Source of the DNA: Mesobacillus sp. S13
Lineage (GTDB): Bacteria; Bacillota; Bacilli; Bacillales; Cytobacillaceae
Length of the DNA stretch: 64,000 nt
Direction of reading: 5' to 3'
NCBI RefSeq assembly: GCF_020422885.1
Contig: NZ_CP084622.1
Span: forward strand, 4,607,001 to 4,671,000
Translations under genes and position numbers: made by a program
Notes under the pieces: model-generated
What the model was told of the DNA's origin: nothing
Database searches by the model: none
Seen by the model: only the letters and a program-made list of their open reading frames with translations
Shown here: in pieces, positions 1-8,706 of the stretch
Layout: every line of letters starts with the position of its first letter
Position numbering within the stretch: position 1 is the first letter of the stretch

Positions 1-676
<676 letters not shown>

Positions 677-696
677 TTATTCACCTCTCTTCCCCG

Positions 697-1068
697 CTAT
701 TTACGTGATTGAAAAGACTGGACAAAAAAATCTATCATAATGACAATATAAGCTGTCATTAATCCCAAAATTGTAAACACAAGGTTTATTTGATCCGGGT
801 ATTCCATTGCAACGATTACAGCAAGTGCTCCGGTAGCAAGCCTCGACATCGAGCCGAGCGATCGCACCTTCTTCCCCTGTACCACCGAATCCCCGAAGTT
901 GTTCATTTTCCTCGCGAGCAGCCATAAATTAAAAAGGCTCAGGCTTGTACCAAAGATCAACCCCGCAAAAACAGATTGATAGCTTGTAAAGCCGTACCCG
1001 AGTACGTATAAAGACAACAAGGTGAATATGTATTTGCGCTGGCGAATAAACAAGTCCTGGATTTCCAT
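697..1068 (-). CDS. atpI: ATP synthase subunit I
   Basis: A 123-residue hydrophobic protein with four predicted membrane helices, matching AtpI of Bacillus atp operons in size and position. AtpI helps assemble the c-ring; this role is known from the family and not visible here. The ATG at 1068 is 6 bases downstream of the atpZ stop codon, which suggests translational coupling, and atpB follows. The sequence begins MEIQDLFIRQRKYIFTLL and the C-terminus is basic (SFQSRK). A shorter reading frame inside the gene is a shadow. Confidence 0.9.
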   Translation of the reverse strand: MEIQDLFIRQRKYIFTLLSLYVLGYGFTSYQSVFAGLIFGTSLSLFNLWLLARKMNNFGDSVVQGKKVRSLGSMSRLATGALAVIVAMEYPDQINLVFTILGLMTAYIVIMIDFFVQSFQSRK

Positions 1069-1074
1069 AGATGG

Positions 1075-1296
1075 CTAGTCTCCCGAAAAGAAGTGTTGGA
1101 TGAGGCGGAGCATGGCATAAACACCTGCCGCCAATCCGATCAGCAATCCGAATATTAAGAAAAGTGGCTCTGTACCAATGGTACGGTCAAGCCATCTCCC
1201 GGAGAAAATGCCAATTAAAATGGAGCCTACCAATTGAGATAGTATAGCGGACATGAGTGCCATCGCTTGTAAAGGGTGGCGGTTGTTTCGGCGCAT
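1075..1296 (-). CDS. atpZ: AtpZ/AtpI-family small membrane protein, first gene of the atp operon
   Basis: A 73-residue protein with two membrane helices (roughly residues 12-34 and 43-66) separated by a short loop with GRWLDRTIGTEP. This is the pattern of the AtpZ family (sometimes called the putative Mg2+/Ca2+ transporter of the ATPase operon). It opens the atp operon, about 120 bases downstream of the predicted promoter at 1427-1455, and is followed at 6 bases by atpI. The two-gene arrangement atpZ-atpI before atpB is common in Bacillaceae. Its function in the complex is an inference from neighbours. Confidence 0.82.
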   Translation of the reverse strand: MRRNNRHPLQAMALMSAILSQLVGSILIGIFSGRWLDRTIGTEPLFLIFGLLIGLAAGVYAMLRLIQHFFSGD

Positions 1297-1426
1297 AAAA
1301 AACGCATCCTCGCATATGAGAATGGGAGCTTCAGGGGGTGAAAAATCATTTTTCGAAAAAACAATATTTTCACAAAAAAAGCTTGCATATCAACATTGAA
1401 AACCTTATCATTTTATGCCCTTTGTA

Positions 1427-1455
1427 AGCATACAATAGCCAAAAGTCAATGTCAA
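1427..1455 (-). promoter_or_regulatory. sigma-A promoter of the atp operon
   Basis: On the minus strand a perfect -35 TTGACA (1450-1455), a 17-base spacer and a -10 TATGCT (1427-1432) predict a start near 1420, giving a leader of about 124 bases before atpZ. No riboswitch or attenuator was recognised in that leader. Confidence 0.75.
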
Positions 1456-1463
1456 TCCATTGG

Positions 1464-1479
1464 GGTGAAAAAATTCACA
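1464..1479 (-). promoter_or_regulatory. Fnr/Crp-like dyad upstream of the atp promoter
   Basis: The minus strand reads TGTGAATTTTTTCACC, one base short of the Fnr/Crp-family consensus TGTGA-N6-TCACA. It is centred at about -51.5 from the predicted atp start, just upstream of the -35 box. A second dyad, TTCACTGTGAA, lies at 1485-1495. Binding by Fnr is an inference; the window also has a better-placed Fnr-type box at the haemoglobin gene. Confidence 0.4.
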
Positions 1480-1605
1480 AAGTTTTCACTGTGAATATAT
1501 ACCATTAACCCTATCTAAGTATTATATTATAAAAACTAATTTTCGATTGCATTTCAGCTCAACTTTTCCAAATGATAGCATGAATTAAATCGAAAATAAT
1601 AAAGA

Positions 1606-1632
1606 GCCGGAAAGGGGGTCACTTTCTCCGGC
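1606..1632 (-). terminator. terminator after the S8 protease gene
   Basis: GC-rich hairpin (GCCGGA-AAG paired with CTTTC-TCCGGC, one bulge) about 70 bases past the protease stop, followed on the minus strand by a T-rich stretch. It separates the protease from the atp promoter region. Confidence 0.6.
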
Positions 1633-1768
1633 CCTAGCATTTTTACATAAAGCAATGTTTAAATCGTTCTCTCCGCCCTTTGCATTTTTACATCATGCAC
1701 TGGTTCAATCATGTTCTTCGGCCCTTACACTTTTACTGATAAAAATCATTGTATCGATCGTGCTCTCC
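1628..1768 (-). repeat. three degenerate 45-48 bp tandem copies across the protease stop codon
   Basis: Read on the minus strand, the segments starting near 1768, 1718 and 1673 align as three copies of a unit of about 45 bases ending in GTAAAAATGC(A/T)AGGGCCGGA-like sequence. The first copy encodes the last residues of the protease, the second holds the stop codon, the third is untranslated. A 45-base unit equals 15 codons, so the copies are near frame-neutral. Confidence 0.55.
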
Positions 1769-3984
1769 CTGCCCTGCTTTCGGGCAAATACTTTCGCAAG
1801 GTACATCCCTTCCTCCGGCAATTTTTCCATAGGTATTTCTTTTCCGACCATTCCTTTTTCCAGCTTCCTCCCCCAATCAAGGAATCCGATGAAACGGTAT
1901 TGATCTGGATCAAAAAGTGCGATGCCGAATTCCTCTGCTCCACCAGGCAAATAGACTTCATACCTGTAGGCTTCGCCATTATCAGCTGGCGCGAAGTCGA
2001 AGCCCATCACACGAGGGTAATCCGGTTCTTCTACAACATAAAGGTATGGAATCCTGATCTTATTTTTCCCATCATCTATAGAAAGGCTGCCGTCATGGAT
2101 TTTATCCCTTAGCAAAGAAGGGCTGGCTATCATTGCAAGCTCCACGTCTTTCGCTTCGTTCGGTCTCAGTGTAAAACTCATCGGAAGCTCCCAATCTATT
2201 CCCTGTTCTTTTTTTGGAATGGAAAATGAATAGGTCCTAGCAGTAGAGCCTGTATTTCTAACAGTCAGTTTCGCACTGTGCTCATGCATGCTGTCGGCAA
2301 GCTGGAATTTACCGAATTGAAGGGAACCAGGACTGACAAGGGTTTCGGTATTGATCGCTGCCTCTAACTGGATCCTTCCCGCTCCTTGCTCGAATGTACG
2401 ATACCTTTTGCCCGTTCGATCTGTAATATCCTTGGCCGTATTCATGATTGCCGACTTGATCTCAGCTGGTGACCATTCTGGATGGGCCTGCTTGATCAGG
2501 GCTGCTGCACCTGCAACATGGGGCGCGGCCATGCTTGTTCCTTGAAGCGGGAGGTAGCCTCCTGGTATTGTACTGTTGATCGCCACGCCAGGCGCAACGA
2601 TATCCGGCTTGATTTCCCATGTGACTGTCACCGGCCCGCGGGAGCTGAAGTCAGCAAGTATATCTTTTTCTTCTATTAAATGAATGCGGATCAGCGTCGA
2701 GTTATTATCGAATTGTTTTTTCAGTGCCAATCCTGCTTCTTTGCTGATTGCAGCCACTGGGATCGGCAGGCTTTCCTCCAGATTCCCGAAGAATGTTCCC
2801 TTAGTGTTGTTATAGATGATTACCCCGATTGCGCCAGCTTCATAGGCGTTTTTCGCTTTTTCGGTAAAAGTAAGCTTTCCCCGTTCTACTAAAACAAGCT
2901 TGTCCCTTACATCATTCATTTCTTCCTTCGTGCCCAGGCCTGCAAATACAAGGTTTTCACTTTGGGTAATATTCCAATTGTCCGAACCCTGTAAAAGTTC
3001 AAGCCTGATTTTATCCGATATCCCTGTTGCGTTAAGATATGGCACCTGCATAGGAGGAGTTGACGCACCAACCGAGATTGCTTTGGAAGCGGTGCCTGGC
3101 GATCCTACTGTCCAACGATTAGGCCCAGAGTTCCCAGAGGAAGTGACCGCCACGATTCCTTCGTCCACCGCCTTGTTAAGCGCGAGGCTGATGGGCAAGT
3201 CAGGACCATTGACGTCATTTCCGAGTGATAGATTCAGGATGTCGACCTTATCCTTTATCGCTTCATCAATAGCAGCAATCACCTGCTCTGTCGTACCACT
3301 TCCTCCTGGCCCAAGCGCGCGGTAAGCAACCAGTTTCGCATCTGGGGCAATCCCTCTCATCCTGCCGTTTGCCGCGATGACGCCAGCCACATGCGTGCCG
3401 TGCAGGGTGCTCCGGAAGCCGGCTCCCTTCGTTTCCATCGGGTCATCATCGCCATCCACCAAGTCATGCCCTCCGGCAAAACTCCTCCGCAAGTCAGGAT
3501 GATCATAATCTATTCCCGTATCGATTACCCCGATTGTTACACCCTTTCCTGTCAGGCGATTGCCATTTTCATCAAGAATTCCATGGACCGCATCCGTTCC
3601 AATCAGTTCAAAATTATCGATAAAACTATCGCTTGGTTTGTAGCGGTTGGGAAGATGGGCGGAGCTTTCCACCTTGTATGTATTCACTTCGGATAAAAAT
3701 TGAATGTCATTTGATTTTTTTAACTTCTCCAGCTCAGACACCGGCCCTTTAATTGAGAATCCATTAATCGCATGTGTAAAGATGCGGCGAAGCTTAGTGT
3801 TCTTGAGTGGTTTTAGCTGATTGTTGATTTCGTGTTCATTGAGTTGTTGCTTCGTTAATACAATTGCGATTTTTTCCGTTTGGGGATCTTCTTGAGGAAT
3901 CGGCGGAAGCTGCAGCTTTTGAGGCTCGAAAGCAGCGAGAATCAGCAATATTGGAAAAATAATCATTAGAGAACGCTTGATCAA
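1705..3984 (-). CDS. secreted S8 (subtilisin-like) serine protease with PA domain, Vpr-like
   Basis: A 759-residue secreted protease. Residues 1-20 form a signal peptide (MIKRSLMIIFPILLILAAFE). An inhibitor-I9 propeptide covers about 37-108. The S8 domain has its triad at Asp155 (VIDTG), His195 (HGTHVAG) and Ser484 (GTSMAAPHVAG), with the oxyanion Asn in SSGNSGP near 285. A protease-associated (PA) domain is inserted at about 340-430, as in minor extracellular protease Vpr. The C-terminal 220 residues look like beta-sandwich. Translation probably starts at a TTG, 8 bases after AAGGGGG. It sits between mnaA and the atp operon, where B. subtilis has no such gene, so it is likely an insertion into the conserved order. 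The substrate is not predictable. Confidence 0.9.
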   Translation of the reverse strand: MIKRSLMIIFPILLILAAFEPQKLQLPPIPQEDPQTEKIAIVLTKQQLNEHEINNQLKPLKNTKLRRIFTHAINGFSIKGPVSELEKLKKSNDIQFLSEVNTYKVESSAHLPNRYKPSDSFIDNFELIGTDAVHGILDENGNRLTGKGVTIGVIDTGIDYDHPDLRRSFAGGHDLVDGDDDPMETKGAGFRSTLHGTHVAGVIAANGRMRGIAPDAKLVAYRALGPGGSGTTEQVIAAIDEAIKDKVDILNLSLGNDVNGPDLPISLALNKAVDEGIVAVTSSGNSGPNRWTVGSPGTASKAISVGASTPPMQVPYLNATGISDKIRLELLQGSDNWNITQSENLVFAGLGTKEEMNDVRDKLVLVERGKLTFTEKAKNAYEAGAIGVIIYNNTKGTFFGNLEESLPIPVAAISKEAGLALKKQFDNNSTLIRIHLIEEKDILADFSSRGPVTVTWEIKPDIVAPGVAINSTIPGGYLPLQGTSMAAPHVAGAAALIKQAHPEWSPAEIKSAIMNTAKDITDRTGKRYRTFEQGAGRIQLEAAINTETLVSPGSLQFGKFQLADSMHEHSAKLTVRNTGSTARTYSFSIPKKEQGIDWELPMSFTLRPNEAKDVELAMIASPSLLRDKIHDGSLSIDDGKNKIRIPYLYVVEEPDYPRVMGFDFAPADNGEAYRYEVYLPGGAEEFGIALFDPDQYRFIGFLDWGRKLEKGMVGKEIPMEKLPEEGMYLAKVFARKQGRESTIDTMIFISKSVRAEEHD

Positions 3985-4056
3985 GACGGAATCCCCCTTT
4001 TTCCGTTTAGGGTTGCAATCGGGGGCTTCTTATATACTTCCAAAAATAGGGTGATG

Positions 4057-4170
4057 GTGCAATTCCTTAGGTTTATCGTGCAATTATGGTGGCTTTTCGC
4101 GCAATTAATTGAGGTGAGAGTGCAATTATTACTGATGTCTGTGCAATTATGATTGATATCCGTGCAATTA
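4057..4170. repeat. phased array of GTGCAATTA, six copies at exactly 21 bp
   Basis: Copies begin at 4057, 4078, 4099, 4120, 4141 and 4162. The core is GTGCAATTA (the third has GCGCAATTA, the first ends AATTC); the 12-base linkers are unrelated. It lies in the 560-base gap upstream of the protease and past the mnaA terminator. A second array of the same motif is at 19242-19332. No coding capacity was found. Confidence 0.9.
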
Positions 4171-4228
4171 TTATTTTTAAACGGCTAGTCCTCTTTCATT
4201 GTTGATTTTCGAGTGCGTATGAGATCTC

Positions 4229-4410
4229 ATAAGCGGAGAATTTCCGGCTACTGTATACGGGGGAAGCTTTGGAAGCAGAAATAAGCGGAGGTATTACGGT
4301 TAACTACTAAAAAAAAGACAAAATTAGTTGATTTTGATTAGCTAACCGGAAAAACTACCCTTATTTTTAAAGAAATAATGCTCGTGTTCAATTTAAGCGG
4401 AATTTCTCCT
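4229..4410. repeat. degenerate AAGCGGA...TTCCG dyads in the mnaA-protease gap
   Basis: AAGCGGAGAATTTCCG occurs at 4230-4245, a weaker copy near 4283 (AAGCGGAGGTATTACGG) and a partial one near 4393 (AAGCGGAATTTCTCC). The same dyad is better preserved at 49446-49625. The rest of this gap is AT-rich with no gene seen. Confidence 0.55.
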
Positions 4411-4504
4411 TTTATTTTACAAATCTAAAATCAACATTTAGTTACAACTGAACTTATTTAGTTAAGAATCTATCAAGTAGCATAAAGCCACAATACACCT
4501 AAAA

Positions 4505-4532
4505 AACACCCCTTTTTTTAAAAAAGAGGTGT
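4505..4532 (-). terminator. terminator after mnaA
   Basis: On the minus strand ACACCTCTTTTTT pairs with AAAAAAGGGGTGT, followed by a T run, 11 bases past the mnaA stop. It closes the upp-mnaA unit. Confidence 0.85.
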
Positions 4533-4543
4533 CTAATCGGTGC

Positions 4544-5686
4544 TTATTTATATTGTTCAGGACGATTTTCAGTGCGTTTGAAGTAATAACGGATGGCTTC
4601 ACAAATGCGTTCAGATGCGCGGCCATCTCCATACGGATTTGAGGCTTTGGCCATTTTTTCATATGCTTCCTGGTCTGTCAGCAATTCTGTTGCCATTTCG
4701 TAAATTGGCTGCTCTTCGTTCCCAGCGAGCTTCAGTGTTCCTGCTTCTATGCCTTCCGGACGCTCGGTTGTGTCGCGAAGAACGAGTACAGGCACACCTA
4801 AAGATGGTGCTTCTTCCTGCACGCCGCCTGAGTCAGTCAGAATCAGGTGGGCACGGGATGCGAAGTTATGAAAATCAATAACATCAAGAGGCTCGATCAG
4901 ATGAATGCGAGGATCATTGCCCAGCACTTCATCTGCCAGTTCACGGACAACAGGATTCAAGTGAACAGGGTAAACAACTTGTACATCTTGCTGCTCATCG
5001 ACGATTCTTTTGATGGCACGGAACATATTGCGCATTGGCTCACCGAGGTTTTCCCGGCGGTGTGCCGTCATCAGGATCAAGCGGTCATCGCCCAGCTTAT
5101 CGAGAACCTCATGCTGATAGGTTTCTTTTACCGTCGTCTTCAATGCATCAATAGCCGTGTTACCGGTTACGAAGATATTCTCATCAGCCTTGTTTTCCCG
5201 CAGCAAATTAGCCGCTGATTTAGAAGTTGGCGCAAAATGAAGATCTGCCATTACTCCTGTCAGCTGACGGTTCATTTCCTCAGGAAACGGAGAATATTTA
5301 TTCCACGTTCTCAATCCTGCCTCGACATGACCGACGACAATCTGATTGTAATAAGCCGCAAGACTGGCCACAAACGTAGTTGTCGTATCCCCATGCACAA
5401 GGACGATATCCGGCTTGACTTCCTTCATTACTTTATCCAGGCCTTCCAACCCTCTTGTTGTTACATCAATCAAAGTTTGGCGATCCTTCATGATGTTTAG
5501 GTCGTGATCTGGCTTGATGTTGAAAATATTCAAAACCTGATCCAGCATTTGGCGGTGCTGGGCGGTTACCGTAACAATTGATTCAAAGTGTTCAGGGTGT
5601 TTCTGTAATTCGAGGACAAGCGGTGCCATTTTAATGGCTTCCGGGCGTGTCCCAAAGATGGTCATTACTTTAATAGGCTTGTTCAT
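4544..5686 (-). CDS. mnaA: UDP-N-acetylglucosamine 2-epimerase (non-hydrolysing)
   Basis: Interconverts UDP-GlcNAc and UDP-ManNAc, the precursor for teichoic acid linkage units. The 380-residue length fits the WecB/MnaA family. Visible family motifs are GTRPEAIKMAPL at the N-terminus, TAQHRQMLD, VHGDTTTTF, HVEAGLRT, TAHRRENLG, and LTDSGGVQEEAPSLG with LVLRDTTERPEG near the C-terminus. The ATG at 5686 is chosen over an upstream GTG because AAGGAG lies 8 bases before it. It starts 12 bases after the upp stop, so the two genes form an operon ending at 4505-4532. In B. subtilis the orthologue is elsewhere; this position next to upp occurs in other Bacillaceae as far as I recall. Confidence 0.95.
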   Translation of the reverse strand: MNKPIKVMTIFGTRPEAIKMAPLVLELQKHPEHFESIVTVTAQHRQMLDQVLNIFNIKPDHDLNIMKDRQTLIDVTTRGLEGLDKVMKEVKPDIVLVHGDTTTTFVASLAAYYNQIVVGHVEAGLRTWNKYSPFPEEMNRQLTGVMADLHFAPTSKSAANLLRENKADENIFVTGNTAIDALKTTVKETYQHEVLDKLGDDRLILMTAHRRENLGEPMRNMFRAIKRIVDEQQDVQVVYPVHLNPVVRELADEVLGNDPRIHLIEPLDVIDFHNFASRAHLILTDSGGVQEEAPSLGVPVLVLRDTTERPEGIEAGTLKLAGNEEQPIYEMATELLTDQEAYEKMAKASNPYGDGRASERICEAIRYYFKRTENRPEQYK

Positions 5687-5698
5687 CGCAAACACTCC

Positions 5699-6328
5699 TT
5701 ATTTAGTCCCGAATAAACGATCTCCTGCGTCTCCTAGTCCAGGTACGATGTATCCGTGGTCGTTCAGCTTTTCATCGAGTGCAGCGATGTAGATATCTAC
5801 ATCAGGGTGAGCTTCTTTTACCGTTTCTACCCCTTCAGGAGCTGCAATCAAACACATGAATTTGATGTGCTTCGCACCGCGTTTTTTAAGAGAGTTGATC
5901 GCTTCGACGGCCGATCCGCCTGTTGCAAGCATTGGATCAACGACGATGAAATCGCGCTCTTCGACGTCACTTGGAAGCTTCACATAATATTCAACCGGCA
6001 TCAATGTTTCCGGATCGCGGTAAAGTCCGATATGGCCGACCTTCGCTGCTGGAATCAGTTTCAAGATACCATCGACCATTCCGATACCTGCACGCAGGAT
6101 TGGGATGATGCCGAGCTTTTTGCCTGATAATACTTTGGATTTTGTCTTTTCGACTGGTGTTTCAATTTCAATTTCCTCAAGAGGCATGTCACGCGTGATT
6201 TCGAACGCCATCAGCGTTGCTACTTCATCGACAAGCTCGCGGAATTCCTTCGTGCCTGTGCTTTTTTCACGGATATAAGTAAGTTTATGCTGGATCAATG
6301 GATGGTCAAATACGTATACTTTTGCCAT
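5699..6328 (-). CDS. upp: uracil phosphoribosyltransferase
   Basis: Salvages uracil to UMP with PRPP. The 209-residue protein starts [20 protein letters not shown] and contains the PRPP-binding segment [11 protein letters not shown] and the C-terminal uracil-binding [13 protein letters not shown]. The ATG at 6328 has AAAAGGAG 8 bases upstream; a longer frame upstream has no RBS. It is the first gene of upp-mnaA and lies between glyA and atp, as in B. subtilis. Its promoter has an unusual dyad in the spacer (6414-6431). Confidence 0.97.
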   Translation of the reverse strand: MAKVYVFDHPLIQHKLTYIREKSTGTKEFRELVDEVATLMAFEITRDMPLEEIEIETPVEKTKSKVLSGKKLGIIPILRAGIGMVDGILKLIPAAKVGHIGLYRDPETLMPVEYYVKLPSDVEERDFIVVDPMLATGGSAVEAINSLKKRGAKHIKFMCLIAAPEGVETVKEAHPDVDIYIAALDEKLNDHGYIVPGLGDAGDRLFGTK

Positions 6329-6409
6329 GTGTATCGCTCCTTTTAAAGGTAAATGAGTTGTGAACACCTGTCTGTTGTATGTAAGATCTGTTGAATCACA
6401 CTTCGTATA

Positions 6410-6438
6410 ATTTTACAGAAAAACTTCTGTACAAGCAA
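6410..6438 (-). promoter_or_regulatory. upp promoter with an 18-bp dyad in its spacer
   Basis: Minus-strand -35 TTGCTT (6433-6438), 17-base spacer, -10 TAAAAT (6410-6415). The spacer is filled by the dyad TACAGAAGTTTTTCTGTA (arms of 7 around 4 bases, 6414-6431). A dyad between -35 and -10 is a typical repressor site, but no known operator was recognised. Confidence 0.5.
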
Positions 6439-6464
6439 CCGCAACAGCGTAATGATTTTTGATT

Positions 6465-6623
6465 GAAAAGCGGAAGCGCCTTGGTCAGCCCCGACAAGCG
6501 CTGGAGGGCCGACTGGTGAAGTCGTTCTTTGACTTCAATAGGCGGACTGAAGCGTCTCGAGCTGCTCAAAACTCGAGGAAGACAAGCAAGGATGAAAACT
6601 GGCTAGGCGCTGGAGCTAGACAT
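6465..6623. repeat. family R2 intergenic repeat, copy with 40-odd-base insertion
   Basis: Shares AAAAGCG.AAGCGCCTTGG, CCCGACAAGCGCTGGAGGG, GGTGAAGTCGTTCT and GGCGCTGGAGCTAGACA with the copy at 20057-20176. This copy carries about 40 extra bases after CTCGAG that the other lacks. The ends (AAGCGCC and GGCGCTGGAGCTAGAC) are partly complementary. It lies between glyA and upp. Similar sequences are, from memory, scattered through many Bacillus genomes. Confidence 0.75.
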
Positions 6624-6663
6624 TTCACCGATTGAAATTAAAACCAAACTTTATTTCTATAAA

Positions 6664-6693
6664 AAGCGGTCCTCATTCGTTTGAGGACCGCTG
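6664..6693 (-). terminator. terminator after glyA
   Basis: Hairpin AGCGGTCCTCA/TGAGGACCGCT immediately downstream of the glyA stop, followed by TTTTTAT on the minus strand. Confidence 0.92.
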
Positions 6694-6703
6694 GGTGAAA
6701 AAC

Positions 6704-7945
6704 TTATCTTTCAGGATATAATTCAAACTTGCTTGTTAAGTCTTCAACGCGTTTGCTTGCTTCTTCCAGCTTCGCTTCGTCTTCGTGGTTTTTCAATGTG
6801 AAGGCGATGATTGATGCGATCTCGTCCATTTCCTCATGACCGAAGCCGCGGCTTGTGACGGCAGCTGTACCGATACGGACTCCGCTTGTGACGAATGGAC
6901 TTTCCGGATCGAATGGAATTGTATTCTTATTGACGGTGATGCCGATATCATCAAGAACCTTTTCTGCTACTTTTCCAGTCAGGCCAAGTGAACGCAAATC
7001 AACCAAGAGCAAATGATTGTCTGTACCGCCCGATACAAGGTCGATGCCTTCCTTTTTCAAGCCTTCAGCAAGGCGATTCGCATTGGAAATGATATTCTGT
7101 GCGTATTCTTTAAAAGAATCCTGTAGCGCTTCGCCGAATGCAACAGCTTTTGCAGCGATAACATGCATAAGCGGACCGCCCTGGATGCCAGGGAAGATGG
7201 ATTTATCGATTTTCTTCGCGAATTCTTCTTTGCAGAGAATCATGCCGCCGCGCGGGCCGCGAAGTGTTTTATGAGTAGTCGTTGTGACAAAGTCAGCATA
7301 CGGCACCGGATTCTGGTGCAGGCCTGCTGCGACAAGACCAGCGATATGTGCCATATCGACCATTAAATAAGCGCCTACTTCATCAGCGATTTCACGGAAT
7401 CGCTTGAAGTCGATCGCTCTCGGGTAAGCACTTGCGCCGGCAACAATCAGCTTCGGCTTGTGCTCGCGAGCTTTTTCAAGAACGACATCATAGTTGATTG
7501 TATGTGTATCTTCGTCTACACCATACTCAACGAAGTTATACTGGATGCCGCTGAAGTTGACAGGACTTCCGTGCGTCAAGTGGCCGCCGTGTGAAAGATT
7601 CATCCCAAGCACAGTATCCCCTTGCTCAAGAATCGTAAAATAAACAGCCATATTAGCTTGTGCACCTGAGTGCGGCTGGACATTGACATGCTCCGCGCCG
7701 AAAATTTCCTTCGCGCGGTCACGGGCAATATTTTCAACAACATCAACATGTTCGCATCCGCCATAATAACGGCGGCCAGGATATCCTTCTGCGTACTTAT
7801 TCGTAAGTACAGACCCCTGCGCCTCCATTACCGCTTCACTGACAAAGTTCTCTGATGCAATCAATTCGATTTTCGTACGCTGGCGTTTCAATTCATCCTG
7901 CATTGCAGCGTATAGCTGGTTGTCCTGCTGTGACAAGTTCTTCAC
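6704..7945 (-). CDS. glyA: serine hydroxymethyltransferase
   Basis: PLP enzyme converting serine and tetrahydrofolate to glycine and methylene-THF. The 413-residue protein carries the PLP lysine at Lys226 in [13 protein letters not shown], plus SENF, YAEGYPG and the FPGIQGGP loop. The start is a GTG with a purine-rich GAGGGGGAA upstream. It is a single gene between the ywlG hairpin (8026-8088) and its own terminator. No glycine riboswitch and no clear PurR box were seen in the 146-base gap before it. Confidence 0.98.
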   Translation of the reverse strand: MKNLSQQDNQLYAAMQDELKRQRTKIELIASENFVSEAVMEAQGSVLTNKYAEGYPGRRYYGGCEHVDVVENIARDRAKEIFGAEHVNVQPHSGAQANMAVYFTILEQGDTVLGMNLSHGGHLTHGSPVNFSGIQYNFVEYGVDEDTHTINYDVVLEKAREHKPKLIVAGASAYPRAIDFKRFREIADEVGAYLMVDMAHIAGLVAAGLHQNPVPYADFVTTTTHKTLRGPRGGMILCKEEFAKKIDKSIFPGIQGGPLMHVIAAKAVAFGEALQDSFKEYAQNIISNANRLAEGLKKEGIDLVSGGTDNHLLLVDLRSLGLTGKVAEKVLDDIGITVNKNTIPFDPESPFVTSGVRIGTAAVTSRGFGHEEMDEIASIIAFTLKNHEDEAKLEEASKRVEDLTSKFELYPER

Positions 7946-8025
7946 TTAAGTTCCCCCTCTTATATGTATTCCCTTGTTCCGTTATTAGAAAATTCATTCT
8001 TATTTTAGCCGATATTATAATGAAA

Positions 8026-8088
8026 GGAAAGGCTGAAGGTAAAAGTAGAACTGGTTATCAGGCCTGCATTTTCCTTCATTGCCTTTCC
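8026..8088 (-). terminator. long hairpin between ywlG and glyA
   Basis: GGAAAGGC and TGAAGG (8026-8039) pair with CCTTCA and GCCTTTCC (8073-8088), with one two-base bulge and a long loop. It starts 4 bases past the ywlG stop. The following minus-strand bases (TTTCATTATAAT) are only weakly T-rich and also contain a possible -10 for glyA, so termination efficiency is uncertain. Confidence 0.5.
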
Positions 8089-8091
8089 CTA

Positions 8092-8673
8092 TCAACAAGA
8101 CTCGTTTTCTTTTGTTTGCTCGTAAACCGCCCTGGTACCGCCAATCAGCTTCGGCCTCGTCTTCGCCAGTGTCACATGCGCATGACCGATGCTTTTCTGC
8201 TGAACACGTACTGGTACAGCGACGTGCTTCATTTGCATGCCGATCAGCGTATCGCCGATATCAATGCCGGCGTCAGCCTTGATGAACTCTACGACCACAG
8301 CATCCTCTAGGTTTTTGTAGGCGTAAGATGCCATAGCACCGCCTGCGTTCCTCACTGGAATCACGGTCACTTCTTCCAGCTGCTTCTGTTCAGCCGTATC
8401 CCGCTCAACGACAATCGCCCGATTCAAATGCTCACAGCACTGGAAGGCCAGCTGGACACCCGTTTTATCCTTCAGTTCGCGAAGCTGGCTGAACACCATT
8501 TCCGCAACCTCGTCTGTACCCGCTGTGCCGATTCGCTTGCCAATGATCTCACTCGTGCTGCAGCCAACGACCAGCACCTGGCCTTTTTTCAGCTGCACCT
8601 GCTCATTAAATTCAGTAAGGATGGAGTTCAATTCTGCTTTCCATTGTTCAATAGACAGTTGTAACGCCTCCAT
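8092..8673 (-). CDS. ywlG: YwlG/TIGR01440 family protein (DUF436), function unknown
   Basis: A conserved Firmicute protein of about 190 residues, present next to glyA as in B. subtilis. Recognisable parts are [27 protein letters not shown] with paired cysteines, and [25 protein letters not shown]. Its biochemical role is not known. The annotated ATG at 8673 has no RBS before it; a GGAGG lies inside the frame and is 8 bases before a CTG at 8658, which could be the real start. It follows rpiB by 34 bases, so it is probably transcribed with it. Confidence 0.85.
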   Translation of the reverse strand: MEALQLSIEQWKAELNSILTEFNEQVQLKKGQVLVVGCSTSEIIGKRIGTAGTDEVAEMVFSQLRELKDKTGVQLAFQCCEHLNRAIVVERDTAEQKQLEEVTVIPVRNAGGAMASYAYKNLEDAVVVEFIKADAGIDIGDTLIGMQMKHVAVPVRVQQKSIGHAHVTLAKTRPKLIGGTRAVYEQTKENESC

Positions 8674-8706
8674 TACATTGGTATTTTATTTTCGGAATGC
8701 TCCGGA

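Noticed and set aside
4057..4170. CRISPR array
   Set aside because: Repeats of 8-9 bases with 12-base linkers are far too short, and no cas genes are near this or the other phased arrays.
7946..8091. Glycine riboswitch or PurR box before glyA
   Set aside because: No tandem aptamer pattern; ACGGAACAA only loosely resembles a PurR half-site.
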